A stretch of DNA of 64,000 nt from Vitis vinifera. Its lineage: Eukaryota > Streptophyta > Magnoliopsida > Vitales > Vitaceae. The number at the start of each line of letters is the position of its first letter. The first letter of the stretch is position 1. The stretch is from positions 4,961,501 through 5,025,500 of the forward strand of contig NC_081822.1 of assembly GCF_030704535.1 (NCBI RefSeq). The letters run 5' to 3'. Shown here piece after piece: positions 12,438 through 23,720 of the stretch. The notes beneath the pieces were generated by a model. That model had not been told where the DNA came from, ran no database searches, and saw only the letters and a list, made by a program, of their open reading frames with translations. A program made the position numbers and the translations under genes.

Positions 12438-13575
12438 TCATTTTTGCTCGGCTGCTTCCTTGCCAACGACTTCTTCTACGTCATCAGCCACTTGTTCAAC
12501 CTCTTCCACCAATGAATCCACCTTCTTTTCAATGTCCTCCACCTGCATCCAATTTCAACAGTAAACATCACTTCATTCTGAAAGCTACAAGGTAGGGCTC
12601 CGTATATGGTGGGAGCCAAATACATAGGGGGATTAAAGAAACTTAATGCCAGCTAATCCATTTTAAAATAGTCTTATTGGAGTATGGATTGCAAACAAAT
12701 GGATTAGGTACCCACCTTTTCGATGGCTGCGTCTACTAGATGAGCACCCTTGGCTGTTTCTTTGGCTACATTTTCGACAAAATCAGCAACTTGCCGGAGT
12801 TTTCCACCTTCTGGGAGGTGATTCCCTATATCGTCTGCCACCTGCTCCACTTTCTCAGCCACCGATTCTATAGTCTCTGCTATCTGCTCGGTTGTGTTCA
12901 TCGCCGTCTCCACCTCGTCTATACATCCAAGAATACACGATGAGATTGACTTAAAACTGATTCCAATATTAACGAGGATCTTCCAAAAACAAAAAATCGG
13001 ATGAGAAATGAGAAGAGCTTTGTGGATCCTTACTTTTCAATTGCAGTAATGGCCCCAGTTTGTATTTCCACAAGGGTACAACCATCGACAACAGCATTCC
13101 AATAATCCAGTTTTTCCTGCCAAATATTTCCCTAAATATGCCATTACTGCAATGCCAGAAAACAAGAAAGAACTGAATATTATAATGAGGAATCTTCCTT
13201 ACCAAGAATTTGTAGGAGGTCCAGAAGGAAGAGAAGCTCCTGGCTGCGTACTGCAGTAGACAGTCGTGTCCCTGTACCAAGAGACGCATGTTAATAAGCA
13301 GATCTGAGAGCTGAATGAAAGGGAACTGTACAATCAATCGGCAGAAGACCTTGAAAATGAAAAAATAAACATTACATCTTTGTGTTTCTATCACTCGGCA
13401 CACGCCCAACAGTGCTGAAAGCTTTCAGATCCTGATTTCCTAGAAAATGGCGTCCTGAAACTGCTGAAAGACGGGTGGGCCTGGGAATGGATGCTAAGCC
13501 TGAGAATCTGTGGCAGCTCCTGGCATGGAGGCCAATACCACCGTAAGGAACAATCAACCTTGTTGCAGACATCAT
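12438..13575 (-). CDS. Small plastid-type membrane-anchored protein with amphipathic C-terminus (219 aa)
   Basis: Minus-strand gene of five exons: 13376-13575, 13203-13271, 13034-13116, 12716-12918 and 12438-12542. All introns are GT-AG and the phases (2, 2, 1, 0) join into an unbroken 219-codon frame. Residues 1 to about 60 are Arg/Ser-rich with almost no acidic residues, as in a plastid (less likely mitochondrial) targeting peptide. Residues 93-106 and onward (NWIIGMLLSMVVPLWKYKLG) form one hydrophobic segment. From about 119 to 219 the chain is acidic and helical, with a VEQVADD motif repeated at 141-147 and 200-206; this looks like an apolipoprotein-style amphipathic helix. I recognise it as a recurring plant protein type but know no function. 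The start is the first of two adjacent ATGs; the second would shorten the protein by one residue. Confidence 0.85.
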
Positions 13576-13639
13576 GAACGTTTGTAGAGGTTTGTGTTGT
13601 CAAAGAAATTTCTGAATCAAGACTGAGAATCCTCAAGGG

Positions 13640-15177
13640 GGTTGATCAACCATATATAAGGATTTGCAGAAAATTTAGGGGATGGGAAAACGCGTGTGAA
13701 TTCTGACATGGTCTAGCCAGAAGGGTAGAAGTTCAGTCTATGAAGGGCTCAGGGGTCAATGCTTCTATCCGATCCTTCGGAGCTACACGTTACATGAAGT
13801 TCTGGAATACTGGAATCCCATTAGAAAATTTCCATCTTCCGTAATTTCTTAGAAATTTCCACCATTTTCCCCTCAGTAAATAAAATTATATTCAACCCTA
13901 CGAATTATTCATACCTCACCTGCCCTTGGCTTTATATTATTGACCAGCTTGCACTTTTGAATTTTAAATTAGCGATAGCAAAATTAAGATAAGAGTGGAT
14001 TAATTTATTTGGATTAGTTTTTTCTACTAAGATTCGCAATTGCTGGCGTCTGTCATGGGTATTATTTAATAAACGTTTCATCATGCAATTAACAACCCAT
14101 TTGCGTCTAATTGATTTAATGTCCTAATATGCTTTACCAGGAAGTAATGGTTCTTGTTTGGTGTACACGCATAACCAATCGGGTTAATAGGCTAATGGCT
14201 GATGAAGAAAATTAAATACTCTTTATTGATAATCTGAACATGTTTCACACCTATTTATTATTGTCCGGACACAGGAGGAGTTATAAAAAAATGACTCTGA
14301 ACTGATGTTGACAAGTCAAGAGATTCCCATCCTGTGGTCGATGTGGGTTGGGACCTTGGGAGAAATGATCACTAAACGACACGTGAACCCAAATTGAAAT
14401 TCTTTTATTAATTCCCCGTTTATCATATGCATTTTTCATTGCACAATTTCATAGACAACCCAAGTGGTACAAGTGGATGGAGTCGTAATTTTATAGTGGA
14501 GCGGCGGAGCCCTCCATGTTTTACTGGCCCCCCACCACCCCCCACCACCCCCCACGCTTGAATTTCAATATATTTTGTTTACTTATGACGACAGTGATGT
14601 CGAGGAAATGATCTTTTGAGTTACTCGCATGGATAAAAGTCAAGGGGCAAATGAACATGATTTGAAAACATTGGGGTGGAGAGTAATTGTTTTATAATGT
14701 GTTGGAAGATAAAAGTTATTTGAAAATTTAAAATATGTTTAATTTATTTTTAATATTTAAAAAAATAATATTTACATTCAATGTTTTATTTTTAATCAAT
14801 TTATATATTTATATATTTATATAATTATTTTTTAAAATAGTATTTGAAAAACAAGTAAAAATATCTAAAAAAACATATTTATTAGAGACATTCTATTTTT
14901 TAGAAAAAAAATAAAAAATAAATTTTAATTATTAAATATGTTTTTTTTATTTTTAATTTTAAAGATTTTTTAAAATAGTTGTCAAAGGTCAATAATTTCT
15001 AAAATCATTTTGAATAACTTTATTATAAAAAAAAACTATCTTTTAACATTTTTGTAAATATAAGAAAATAAAAATATCATTAGTTTTGGTTGTCAAAAAA
15101 TTTTTTTTTTTTTTGAAAAATCATTTTTAGTTCAGCTTCCCCAAAGACCCTATAATACTCCTTTTGGAATATAAAAT
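13640..15177. other. Intergenic DNA upstream of the plastid-protein gene
   Basis: No coding exon is recognised. The left part should hold the promoter of the minus-strand gene starting at 13575. It contains a C-rich repeat (14528-14553) and an AT-rich stretch from 14700 to the start of the solo LTR. Confidence 0.55.
14528..14553. repeat. C-rich tandem repeat, three copies of CCCCCCACCA
   Basis: Three C6 runs are separated by ACCA with a 10 bp period. On the minus strand this gives three G6 runs, enough guanines to allow a G-quadruplex; that structure is inferred from sequence only. Confidence 0.85.
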
Positions 15178-17269
15178 TGTAGACCCCCTCAACTGGGGGC
15201 AGGATTGGGTTTTCAAGGATTTTCTTTTTTTCTTCTGATTTTCGGCTTGCTTCATCCACCCGAGGACGGCGGCGCAGGAGGGAGGCAGAACTTTTGGGCT
15301 GCAGATGGGACGGGGGGACAGAGGACGGCTGGCTTGCTGAGGAAGACTAAAAAAACAGGGGAAAGACACCTGAGAGGGGGAACCTGAGGGAGTTTTTTTT
15401 TGGGAAGCAGATGGATTTTTCGGAGGTAGCTTGGAGAGTTTTCATGGGAGCTTGAAGTCAGGCGAGCTTTCGCTTGTGGGGGAGGTTTTTTTCAGGTATG
15501 GATCCTGTTGGTTATCTTCTTTGTTTGTTTCTGGATATCATCTCTCGTTTTAGGTAAGTCTTTCCAGGTTGTATTTTTAGCTTTCAATGATCTCTGAATC
15601 AACCATGGGTTGGTTGACATTACTGTATCATTTTCTCTTCTTGGCTTAGCTGAAAAGCAACTTGAATCTGTTTCTAGCTTCATTGCGAGATATCTCAGAT
15701 TTTATTCCCCTGTTTTGTATGAACCCATAGTCCCCCAATCCTCCTGCAGGCCCGTGGATGAAACAATGAAACAGGGTTTCACTCATTAATTTTCTGTTTT
15801 TATACTCTGTTTTTATAAAGGTTTTTTTTTCACGTTTTCCTCTGTTCTGAATTGAATGGGACATGAGACACTACTACAAAAATAGTTTATGGTGTCACTA
15901 TTTATGGTGTCACTTTTAAAATAATGACACCATAGGGTTTATAATTAATAAAGGTGACACATCATATAAAAAATCTTCAATTGAAGTAGTTAGATGATAT
16001 TAGTTTTATATTTATAGTGTCATTTTTTGGGAAGTGACATCATATAAAATAATTTTTTTTTAAGTATTATAACTTAATGAGCCCACTTTTAGAATTAATA
16101 ATGATGGATAATATATAAAAAGCCTATTGTTTCCATATCTCACCCACAATCCAAAAAATCTCAATATATAAACCCTATATATAAAATCATGGTCTTCTTC
16201 TACCTTTTCTCTCACCCATAGTCAACACGCTCACAATCGACATTCTTCACTTTGTGGACTCATAGGTAACCCAAAATCTCTTAAATCTATCATTTTTTTT
16301 CTTTTAGTAATGTTATTATATTAATTGTTTCAACATCTTTGTATTTATGATTTTTGTGAATTGTGTTTTCTTAAGTTGTAGGGAAGAAAAACTTAGGTTT
16401 AATCTTCTAGCATAGAAGAAAAAACTATAGATTAATTGATTTTTTAATCTAAATCAAACACATGATCAAGTCCTAAAAAAAAAGTGAAAAACAGGAAAAA
16501 GTGAATAATTTTTAATAAGTAATTGTGTGAAAATCGAAACCCTCTTAGATTCGTCGGATCCGAATTCAAACTCGTCGGTGTTGGGATTATTGGTATCCGA
16601 CACAGGTTCGTTTTGCAGCCTCTTGATTCAGCCTCCGTGAAGGTCATGGATCTTGATTTCTTGATTTCATGATTTGTTGATTTGTTGATTTTGTGATTTC
16701 GTAATAAGAATGAAAGGTAAGGGTATGAAAATTATTACATCATCCCAAATCAAAGCAATGTCCTTGGATGAGCGATCCTTTACCCTTTCGATATCAAGAA
16801 TTGAACCCAAGGGCTTTGGTTGCAACGGCGTGAACCCAGAAGCGAAACCTAAGGTCCGGCAGAACCCAAGTGAACCCCATTTTGGAAAATCACTTGGAAT
16901 ACCTTGTTGTTGCAGTTTCCGAAAATTTGGTTACACAGAGAGGGTACCAAACTTCTGGGTGGATGAAGCACGGGCGAGGAGACTTGCCACTGAAGAGGTT
17001 ATGATCCTAGACACTCTTCCTGATACTCGTTGCATTGTATGAGTCCAAAAAATCTGAACACGTGGGAAGGGGATTCACAAAATTTCACCTTTCTGATGCT
17101 TCACTGCTAGAAAGTGAGTGAACCCAGATGACACGGTCTACTCACTCCTTCAACCCGCTCTTTTTGGGTTTACATAAATGGGCTTCTGTTTGGAGCCCTG
17201 GCCTTTGATTGGTATGGGCTTCCCTTGAGTCCTACAAAGGTTTCGACCCACTTTTGAGAGTCAAGTGGA

Positions 17270-17960
17270 TCCATTGGGAGCCCTTATTCCATCCAATCAA
17301 ACCAAGTATTTTGATCATTTGGCACAGTATAATGTCTCGAAGAGGCAGCATGTACTTGCAGCTCATGTACTATTAAGACTGGTAGAGAGGTGCTCAACGG
17401 ATGCGGGAGATGTCCCTACTTTAGAGTAGAGGCTCCATTACCATAAGTAATGCAGTTCTGCAGGCAGATAATGCAAGCAATAGTGACAGCCTAGTAGGTC
17501 CTGTCCGGGGAACCTCAGACAATAGACCGCTGTATTTGCTTGAAGGGAAGCTTGTTGTTCTCCAATTTCAAATATAGATCAAAGGGGAACTGGAGGCTAT
17601 AGCTTCCAGGTTAGAATCTTCCAACGTTACATCTGAATCTGTCTAGAATGAACCATGCTCTGAGAGCAACCTGAATAATTATACCAATTTAGCAAACACT
17701 GTACGGGAAAAGGTCAGAGGGGTATCACTGGTTTTGAAGAGTATTACTCAATTATATAATGAGTATGCTGTTCCATTTGAGCTTTGGGAGATACGCCTGG
17801 AAATGCTGTATTTTGCTGACTATTCTGGTGATGCTGATAGTAGCATTATAGGAGAGACCTGAGCTAAACTTATTGATCAAGCTCTTTCAAAAGGCGGTGT
17901 TGCTGAAGCTTGTCCAGTTCCGAAGAGGGTTGGTTCTCGCATTTATCCTGGAAATGCTGC
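17270..17960 (+). pseudogene. NUP155: Captured fragment of nucleoporin NUP155
   Basis: Translated in pieces, this stretch gives long matches to what I remember of plant NUP155, a scaffold nucleoporin: SNQTKYFDHLAQYNVSKRQH, VLAAHVLLRL, STDAGDVPTL, then after a frameshift LSNAVLQADNASNSDSLVG, LLEGKLVVLQFQI, KGELEAIASRLESSNVTSES, and further on ITQLYNEYAVPFELWEIRLE, MLYFADYSGDADSSI, KLIDQALSKGGVAEAC and KRVGSRIYPG. About 230 residues of the family are covered. It is broken by in-frame stops (for example the TAG soon after the VPTL codons, and TGA where the family has Trp in ETW) and at least one 1-base insertion near 17440. It lies wholly inside the CACTA element and must be non-functional as a nucleoporin. 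Confidence 0.88.
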
Positions 17961-18894
17961 ATTCAACACTAAAAAGGTCATGTCTTTCCTTGCTTCAAAC
18001 TGAAAATCGGGGAATATCGCCTAAAAAAAAAATAGTGTCTCTGGAATGGGTACAATCTCTCCTGAATATGCATCAGGTGGTAATGAGTATCTTACCCTTG
18101 CAAAAGGTCTGATTTCCAGTTTATTAAAGGTTGGGCAAGTTGCCAAAGTCTCAAGGATATTGACTGTTACATTGGTGAGCATCAGCCTGAAATTTGAAGT
18201 ACTTGTCAGGTGAGTTTTGTTAAATTTTTAGTATCACATGATGTGTTTGGATGGGTTGAATTTATCTACGTGTTTATCATATAGATTTCTCCATTCAATT
18301 TTAATGAAAAATCTTAAACCCAATGAGATTGGTGGACTACTCAATCACAAAGGAAGACGACCAATCCTTGGCCCTTGAACTGGTGCATGTCCAATGCTTT
18401 TAGGCTTGTAGCCAACATTGTACACACCATAGTGCTTTACCGTGACATGCTAGGAAGCTAGTTCAAATGTTCTCACTAGAAAGATACGAGACTCCCAAGC
18501 ACATCGTACTTTGCCTAAGAGGAATTTTATTATTTGGGGGTGGTGACTACTTCTTCAAAAACAAAATTAGACCGTTATTATTGGGAATTAGGTTGTTTCA
18601 ACATGCTTACACGTCAAACCAAGACATTCAGTTAAGTGCTCATTACCAGAAGGTGGGAGATTTTGGCCGTGGGTATAAAGTTTTGATTTCTAGATGAATG
18701 TGCTTTTGTGTAAACTGCTAGTTCAGTAAGCTCAAACCCCAATATTTGTAGTGGATTGAATGGGTTCCCACGCTACACCCTGCCACATCTGCCCCAATAG
18801 AGTCTTCCACCACCCTATCCAAGAAAGAGATATTCAAGAGTTGAATACTAAACTGGCCTCTCTTTCTGCTGCATGGAGGCCACCACCACCATGG

Positions 18895-19262
18895 GTGGGC
18901 CTCTCTAGCATGCGGTGCCTTCTCTTCATAGTGATTTATGTCTTCATATCTTAAACACGAACATGTAAATATAAATGTCAGAAAATGAAACAAAACAAAT
19001 GACTGCCGCTGCTTCAATGCATAGGAGCAACTCTATTTTATGTTGCTTGATTTTATGGCAAAGAATAGCGTATTTATATAGTAATTGAATGATTACCTTC
19101 CATCAAGGAGAGCTTCTTTCAACCAGGTATCAAACTGATCATATGCCCAAGGCACAACCGATTCACTATTGGGATTGAGGGCCCTCAGATTGTGAGTGGC
19201 ACTTCCAGAACCAATGATGAGGACGCCTTTTTTAAAGTCTTCTAGACCTACTTGTCCTCCTT
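18895..19262 (-). pseudogene. Captured fragment of a 4,5-DOPA extradiol dioxygenase-like (LigB family) gene
   Basis: The minus strand from about 19262 to 19098 encodes [20 protein letters not shown] followed by [20 protein letters not shown] and [10 protein letters not shown], ending at a good donor (GGAAG|GTAATC). After a gap of about 140 bp with an AAG acceptor, the frame resumes as YEDINHYEEKAPHAREAHPW (near 18955-18895). The [10 protein letters not shown] and KAPHA..AHP segments are hallmarks of the plant DODA/LigB-type extradiol dioxygenase family. Similarity then stops, so the N-terminal metal-binding half and the C-terminus are missing. The exon-intron-exon layout implies capture of genomic DNA, not of cDNA. 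It lies in the CACTA element, opposite in strand to the NUP155 piece. Confidence 0.85.
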
Positions 19263-21415
19263 ATCCACCCCAACATCTTTTGCTAAAATGCTTGATACGA
19301 AATCTATAACCAGTTTAAGCTCCTAGCAACAGAACCTTGCAAGAAACCTTAGGTTTCAATGACCTCTCCCTCCATCTGAACCACAAAAAAACCCCACTTC
19401 TCTGGCTACTGCCACGCTAAAGAAGACCTAAAAATGATCCTTTGAATGACACTTCCCATGCCTAACATCAAACCAAACTTGGTTCTGAGCCCCTCTTTTG
19501 TCGTTTGTGGTACAAGTAAGACAATAAAATACATTCTCTCCATTTCTGATTGCTTTTGAAATATCCTTTCCCATCAATCCACCCCAACCTTCACCCACCC
19601 AAAAAAGGGGAAAAATCTCCACCTCTAGACCCTCCAGATCAGTTCCCTAGCAAAGCCTTGTTAAGGAAGAGCAAGCTTCGGATTCCAAGATTCCCTCACA
19701 AAGCACACAGTCAACCATAAATTCTTCCCACTTCCTCCACTATCATCATGAAAAAGGATTCCAAACCCATGCTTATAGATACACATGTAATATATATTTA
19801 AACTACTGGGGAGCATATTTAAACTACTTTTACATAATTTAAGTGCTTCTATTTATCAAGAATTGTTTTAAATAAAAAAAAGGTATATATATGATTCTTG
19901 GGGGTCTGATGTATATAGTGGATTAAGGAATACATTGATTAGCATGGGTGACAGAAGAATATGCTTATAGATACACATGTAATATATATTTGTAAGTCAT
20001 ATGAATGACTTGAAGCATGTAATATATATAAATACACATGTTCATACTTGAAATATTGCATTTTTTTGGATTATTAGTTTAATTTAATGGAGATGAATAT
20101 TTAGTTGAAAAGTTACAATGTATTATTGAAAATATGACTTGATAGTTGATTAGGGATATGTGTCATTTCTAGTATAAAAAAAAAGAATAATTTAAATCTG
20201 TAACATTTTATATTGATAATATATTATTCTTGTAACAGGTTCAAAGAGTAAACAAGTCAGTATCAAAGAAGTTATTACAAGTGTAAGTGTAAGTGTAACA
20301 TTTAGGCTTCCAAATGTTATGCATTTTAATGTTATTTTCTTATTTGATTTCAGTTTGGTGGTAAAAAAACATATTCTCAAGTAGAGTTAGATGAAATTAG
20401 AGGAGAATGGGCTACTTTTGTGCTACAACTAATCATCAATCATGTTGATGCATCATGATCACCATGCATGGTGAGTCCTTTAGCTACTACATGAATTTTT
20501 CCATAGGTACTCTTTGAATAATGTTTTTATTTGAAAAAAAAAATAGTTCTTAGATTTGTTCATTTATGATAACATCGATCCATGTTTATTTTCTTCAATA
20601 AAAATCTATAAAACTCATTAAACTATGTAATGCAGGTATACACTTTTGGGATGATGGAATGGAGAATAAAAAGAAAGAAGAAAGCAACAAGATTTTGGGT
20701 TTTTAAATGCAACTCTTATGTCATACGTTGTAGGACATAAATGTTACTTTAATTAGTACTGAGAAATTTAGATTTTTAGATGGGACTTTTATGTCATTTT
20801 ATAGTTAGCCGGTTTTATGCTTATGAAATGGAGGTATACATGAATCTTGGGATCTTTAACATTTGTAAATCATGTTTTGGTATGTATTCACTCTTCTTTT
20901 TTTAGTTTTGATGGGTTTGATATGTTGGATGTACTATCTTTTTGTGAACATTTGATATACAAATATTATTAGATGATCAATGTATTATGAGTTATTTCAG
21001 AAACATTACAGAAAAATGAGTTAAATATAATATGATTGTTATATTTATGGACAAAATATAAACAAGTTAATATTACTTATTAATTCATAAGCATTACAAA
21101 AATCTATAACTAAAAGCAATCATATCTTCCACAATAATTTACAATGATGTGACACCATTACTCAAAGGTGATGCATTTAATATGACATCATAACTCAAAG
21201 ATGATGCATTTAATGCGACACCCTATCATCACTAGAAATATATGGTGTCACTTCCGAATGGGTCACCATTTATCTACTTTGGTGTCACTTCCAAATACGT
21301 CACCAATTGGTACCCTCTATGGTGTCAGTGGAGAAAGTGACGCTATGTTGTAATGACACCTTATGTTTATGGTGACTCGTTATAAATGACACCATATATC
21401 TTTTTCCTTGTAGTG

Positions 21416-22700
21416 AGAGTGGTGTGACTTGGTTTGGTTTTGTCGATGGACCTCTTGAGATGGAAAACTTCCAGCACACTATAGACTTGAAGTCTTGTGA
21501 TGAGGTCTGAGGACCGCGAATGCAGAATCACCAGTCGAAAGAAACGATTTACTGTGTCTGTCAGATATATGAGGAAGAAGATGGCCAAAGAAAACCAGAG
21601 AGAGGAGGGGAAGGAGAGATTCCAGAGTTGTTCTCTAAGTGAGAGGAGAGCTCTCCTAGTTTGTGGAGGTTGATGAGGAGCAATCTAGGATGTTTCTTCG
21701 TAACTGGAGGACCATGACGGACAGCCTTTCAGATCGTGAAACTCACCTATCCACGTCCACGAGGCCCATCAGATCTCCTTCTATCACTACACTACCACCC
21801 ATCTAACTAATCAATATCCATGTTTTCCCCATGCATTCCTCTCTCTACACCACGTACACCACTCACTTTCACCCAATCCATGCACCAGGATTCCCAAGCA
21901 CGCCCCCTGCTCATCACCTTTTTTTAGTTTTATACCCGTCTCTCCATTCCACACCTACATCCATTTCTCTCTCTAGATTTATTCATACCCATTTTCTACA
22001 CATCCCCACCTCTCCTCCTTCTGCCTCCGCATGGCCACCCCAACCACTATATCCACTTCTCCTCATGTCGTTCATCCCCCCACCCGTTCATTGTCATCAT
22101 TTCTGCATACCTGAAGGTCCCATGCAAACCGGACCCATCTCCACACCCATTTTTCATCCCTCACATATCCTCTCACTCACATATCCATCACCAAGACCCC
22201 AGCTCCATTTTCAACCTCCATACCCATCTTACCCTCTTTCATGCCCACGGTACCCATTGCTGGCTGCCCATTCCACTCATTATGCCCGTTTCCTTCAATG
22301 ATCATACCCGTTGCAACACCTTCACCTCACCACCTTCCCTAACTGCCCCACCAATTCTCTTTCTCTCTCTAAGTCTTCATCTCCCAACACCCACTAAGCT
22401 CATTTTCTTACTGATAATGGAGACACATCCCTACACCAGCTTGAGAACCCTTTGCATGCGCTACACCCAAAACGGAGCACCATAGTGTTCGTTTGCTAAA
22501 ATTCCACATTTCGGAAAGACATCATTGCTGGCATTGATGGAATGTGTATTTTCAATGGGCTCATTGCAACTGCCATTGCCTATGGCTTTGATAAGAAGGG
22601 TGAGAAGAATGCCACCAGCCACGCGTTGATCTATATACAATAGGTTATATTTCTAGATCAACCTATCATGCATTTTTTTTATATATTGGTTTTCTAAATG
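21416..22700. other. Pyrimidine-rich part of the solo LTR
   Basis: A C/T-rich stretch (about 21780-22480) gives two overlapping open frames dominated by Pro, Ser, His and Leu. The composition bias alone explains the lack of stops; no domain, signal peptide with sense or conserved motif is visible. I do not treat these as genes. Confidence 0.55.
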
Positions 22701-22859
22701 GGATTTTCCAAGGAAAGTTGTTGGGCAGCCCATACACGGCCACTTTTGCATGCCCCATTCCTTTTATTTTATTTTATTATCCTACATGTCATAATCAAGA
22801 CTCTTAAAGTTTCCGTTTTCAAATTTTTTTTTGTTGTTTTTTCCATTCCGTTTTTTTAG

Positions 22860-23720
22860 TTCTTCAAGACTCCGACTTTGGACGTAATTTTTATAATAAT
22901 TTAATCTTTAAATAACTCTTCAAAATTTCGATTTCTAAATTTAAATTCCAATTTTCGAAATTCTAATTTTCACATCAATTTATTTTATCATCATTATTTT
23001 ATTTATTTATTTATTTAAAATTCTATCATTAAGCAATTCCTCACAATCCCGATTTCCAAACTCAATTTCCTAATTTCCGGAATTCTAATTTCCATATTTA
23101 TTTATTCAATCATTATTCTTGTTATTTATTTATTTATTTAAAATTCTATCATCAAGCAATTCCTCAAAATCCCGTTTTCCGAACTCAATTTCCTAATTTC
23201 TGGAATTCCAATTTCCATATTCATGTATTTAATCATTATTTTTGTTATTATTATTATTATTATTATTGTTCATTTATTTATTTAAAATTCCATAATTAAG
23301 TAATTCTTCAAAATCCCGATTTCTAAATTCAATTTCTAATTTCCGGAATTCCAATTTCCATATTTATTTAATCCTTATTATTTTCATTATTATTATTATT
23401 TCATTCGTTTATTCTAAAATTCAATTTTAAACAATCCATTAAAATTTCTAGCTTCCGATTTTAATTTCTAATTCCGAAAATTCCGATATTCACATTAATC
23501 CATTTAATTATTATTATTTTAGTTATTTATTTTGAAATTCCATTTTAAACAATTCTTCAAAATTCCAATTTCTGAACTTAATTTTCGATTTCCAAAATTC
23601 TAATTTCTTTCAGATTTAATATCCAAAATTCCAATTCTTAAATTTAATTCTCAAGACTCTAGTCTTCAAATAATTTTCGAGACTTCAATTTCCAAATAAA
23701 TCTCAAAAATCCAATTTTCT
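22860..23720. repeat. Imperfect tandem array, unit about 120-145 bp, inside the LTR
   Basis: At least five diverged units share the order AAAATTCTATCAT, AAGCAATTCCTCA, AATCCCGATTTCC, CTCAATTTCCTAATTTCCGG, AATTCCAATTTCC and a TTATT-rich tail. Unit starts are near 23017, 23138, 23283, 23413 and 23537. The later units decay progressively. Confidence 0.75.

Larger units (their letters stand above)
15869..21415 (+). mobile_element. Non-autonomous CACTA (En/Spm-type) DNA transposon, 5547 bp, carrying host gene fragments
   Basis: The left end is CACTACTACAAAAATAG (15869). The right end is TTTTTCCTTGTAGTG (ending 21415), whose complement starts CACTACAAGG. The 3 bp sequence AGA flanks both sides (15866-15868 and 21416-21418), the expected CACTA target duplication. 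Both subterminal regions carry many copies of TGGTGTCA in direct and inverted order (about 15889-16040 and 21147-21395), which in this family are transposase-binding repeats. I found no transposase open frame, so movement would need a protein supplied elsewhere. The interior holds degraded pieces of NUP155 (plus strand) and of a DODA-like dioxygenase (minus strand). Confidence 0.9.

Noticed and set aside
21831-22301. 156-codon Pro/Ser/His-rich open frame
   Set aside because: Explained by C/T-rich composition within the solo LTR; a second frame overlaps it equally well and no domain is present.
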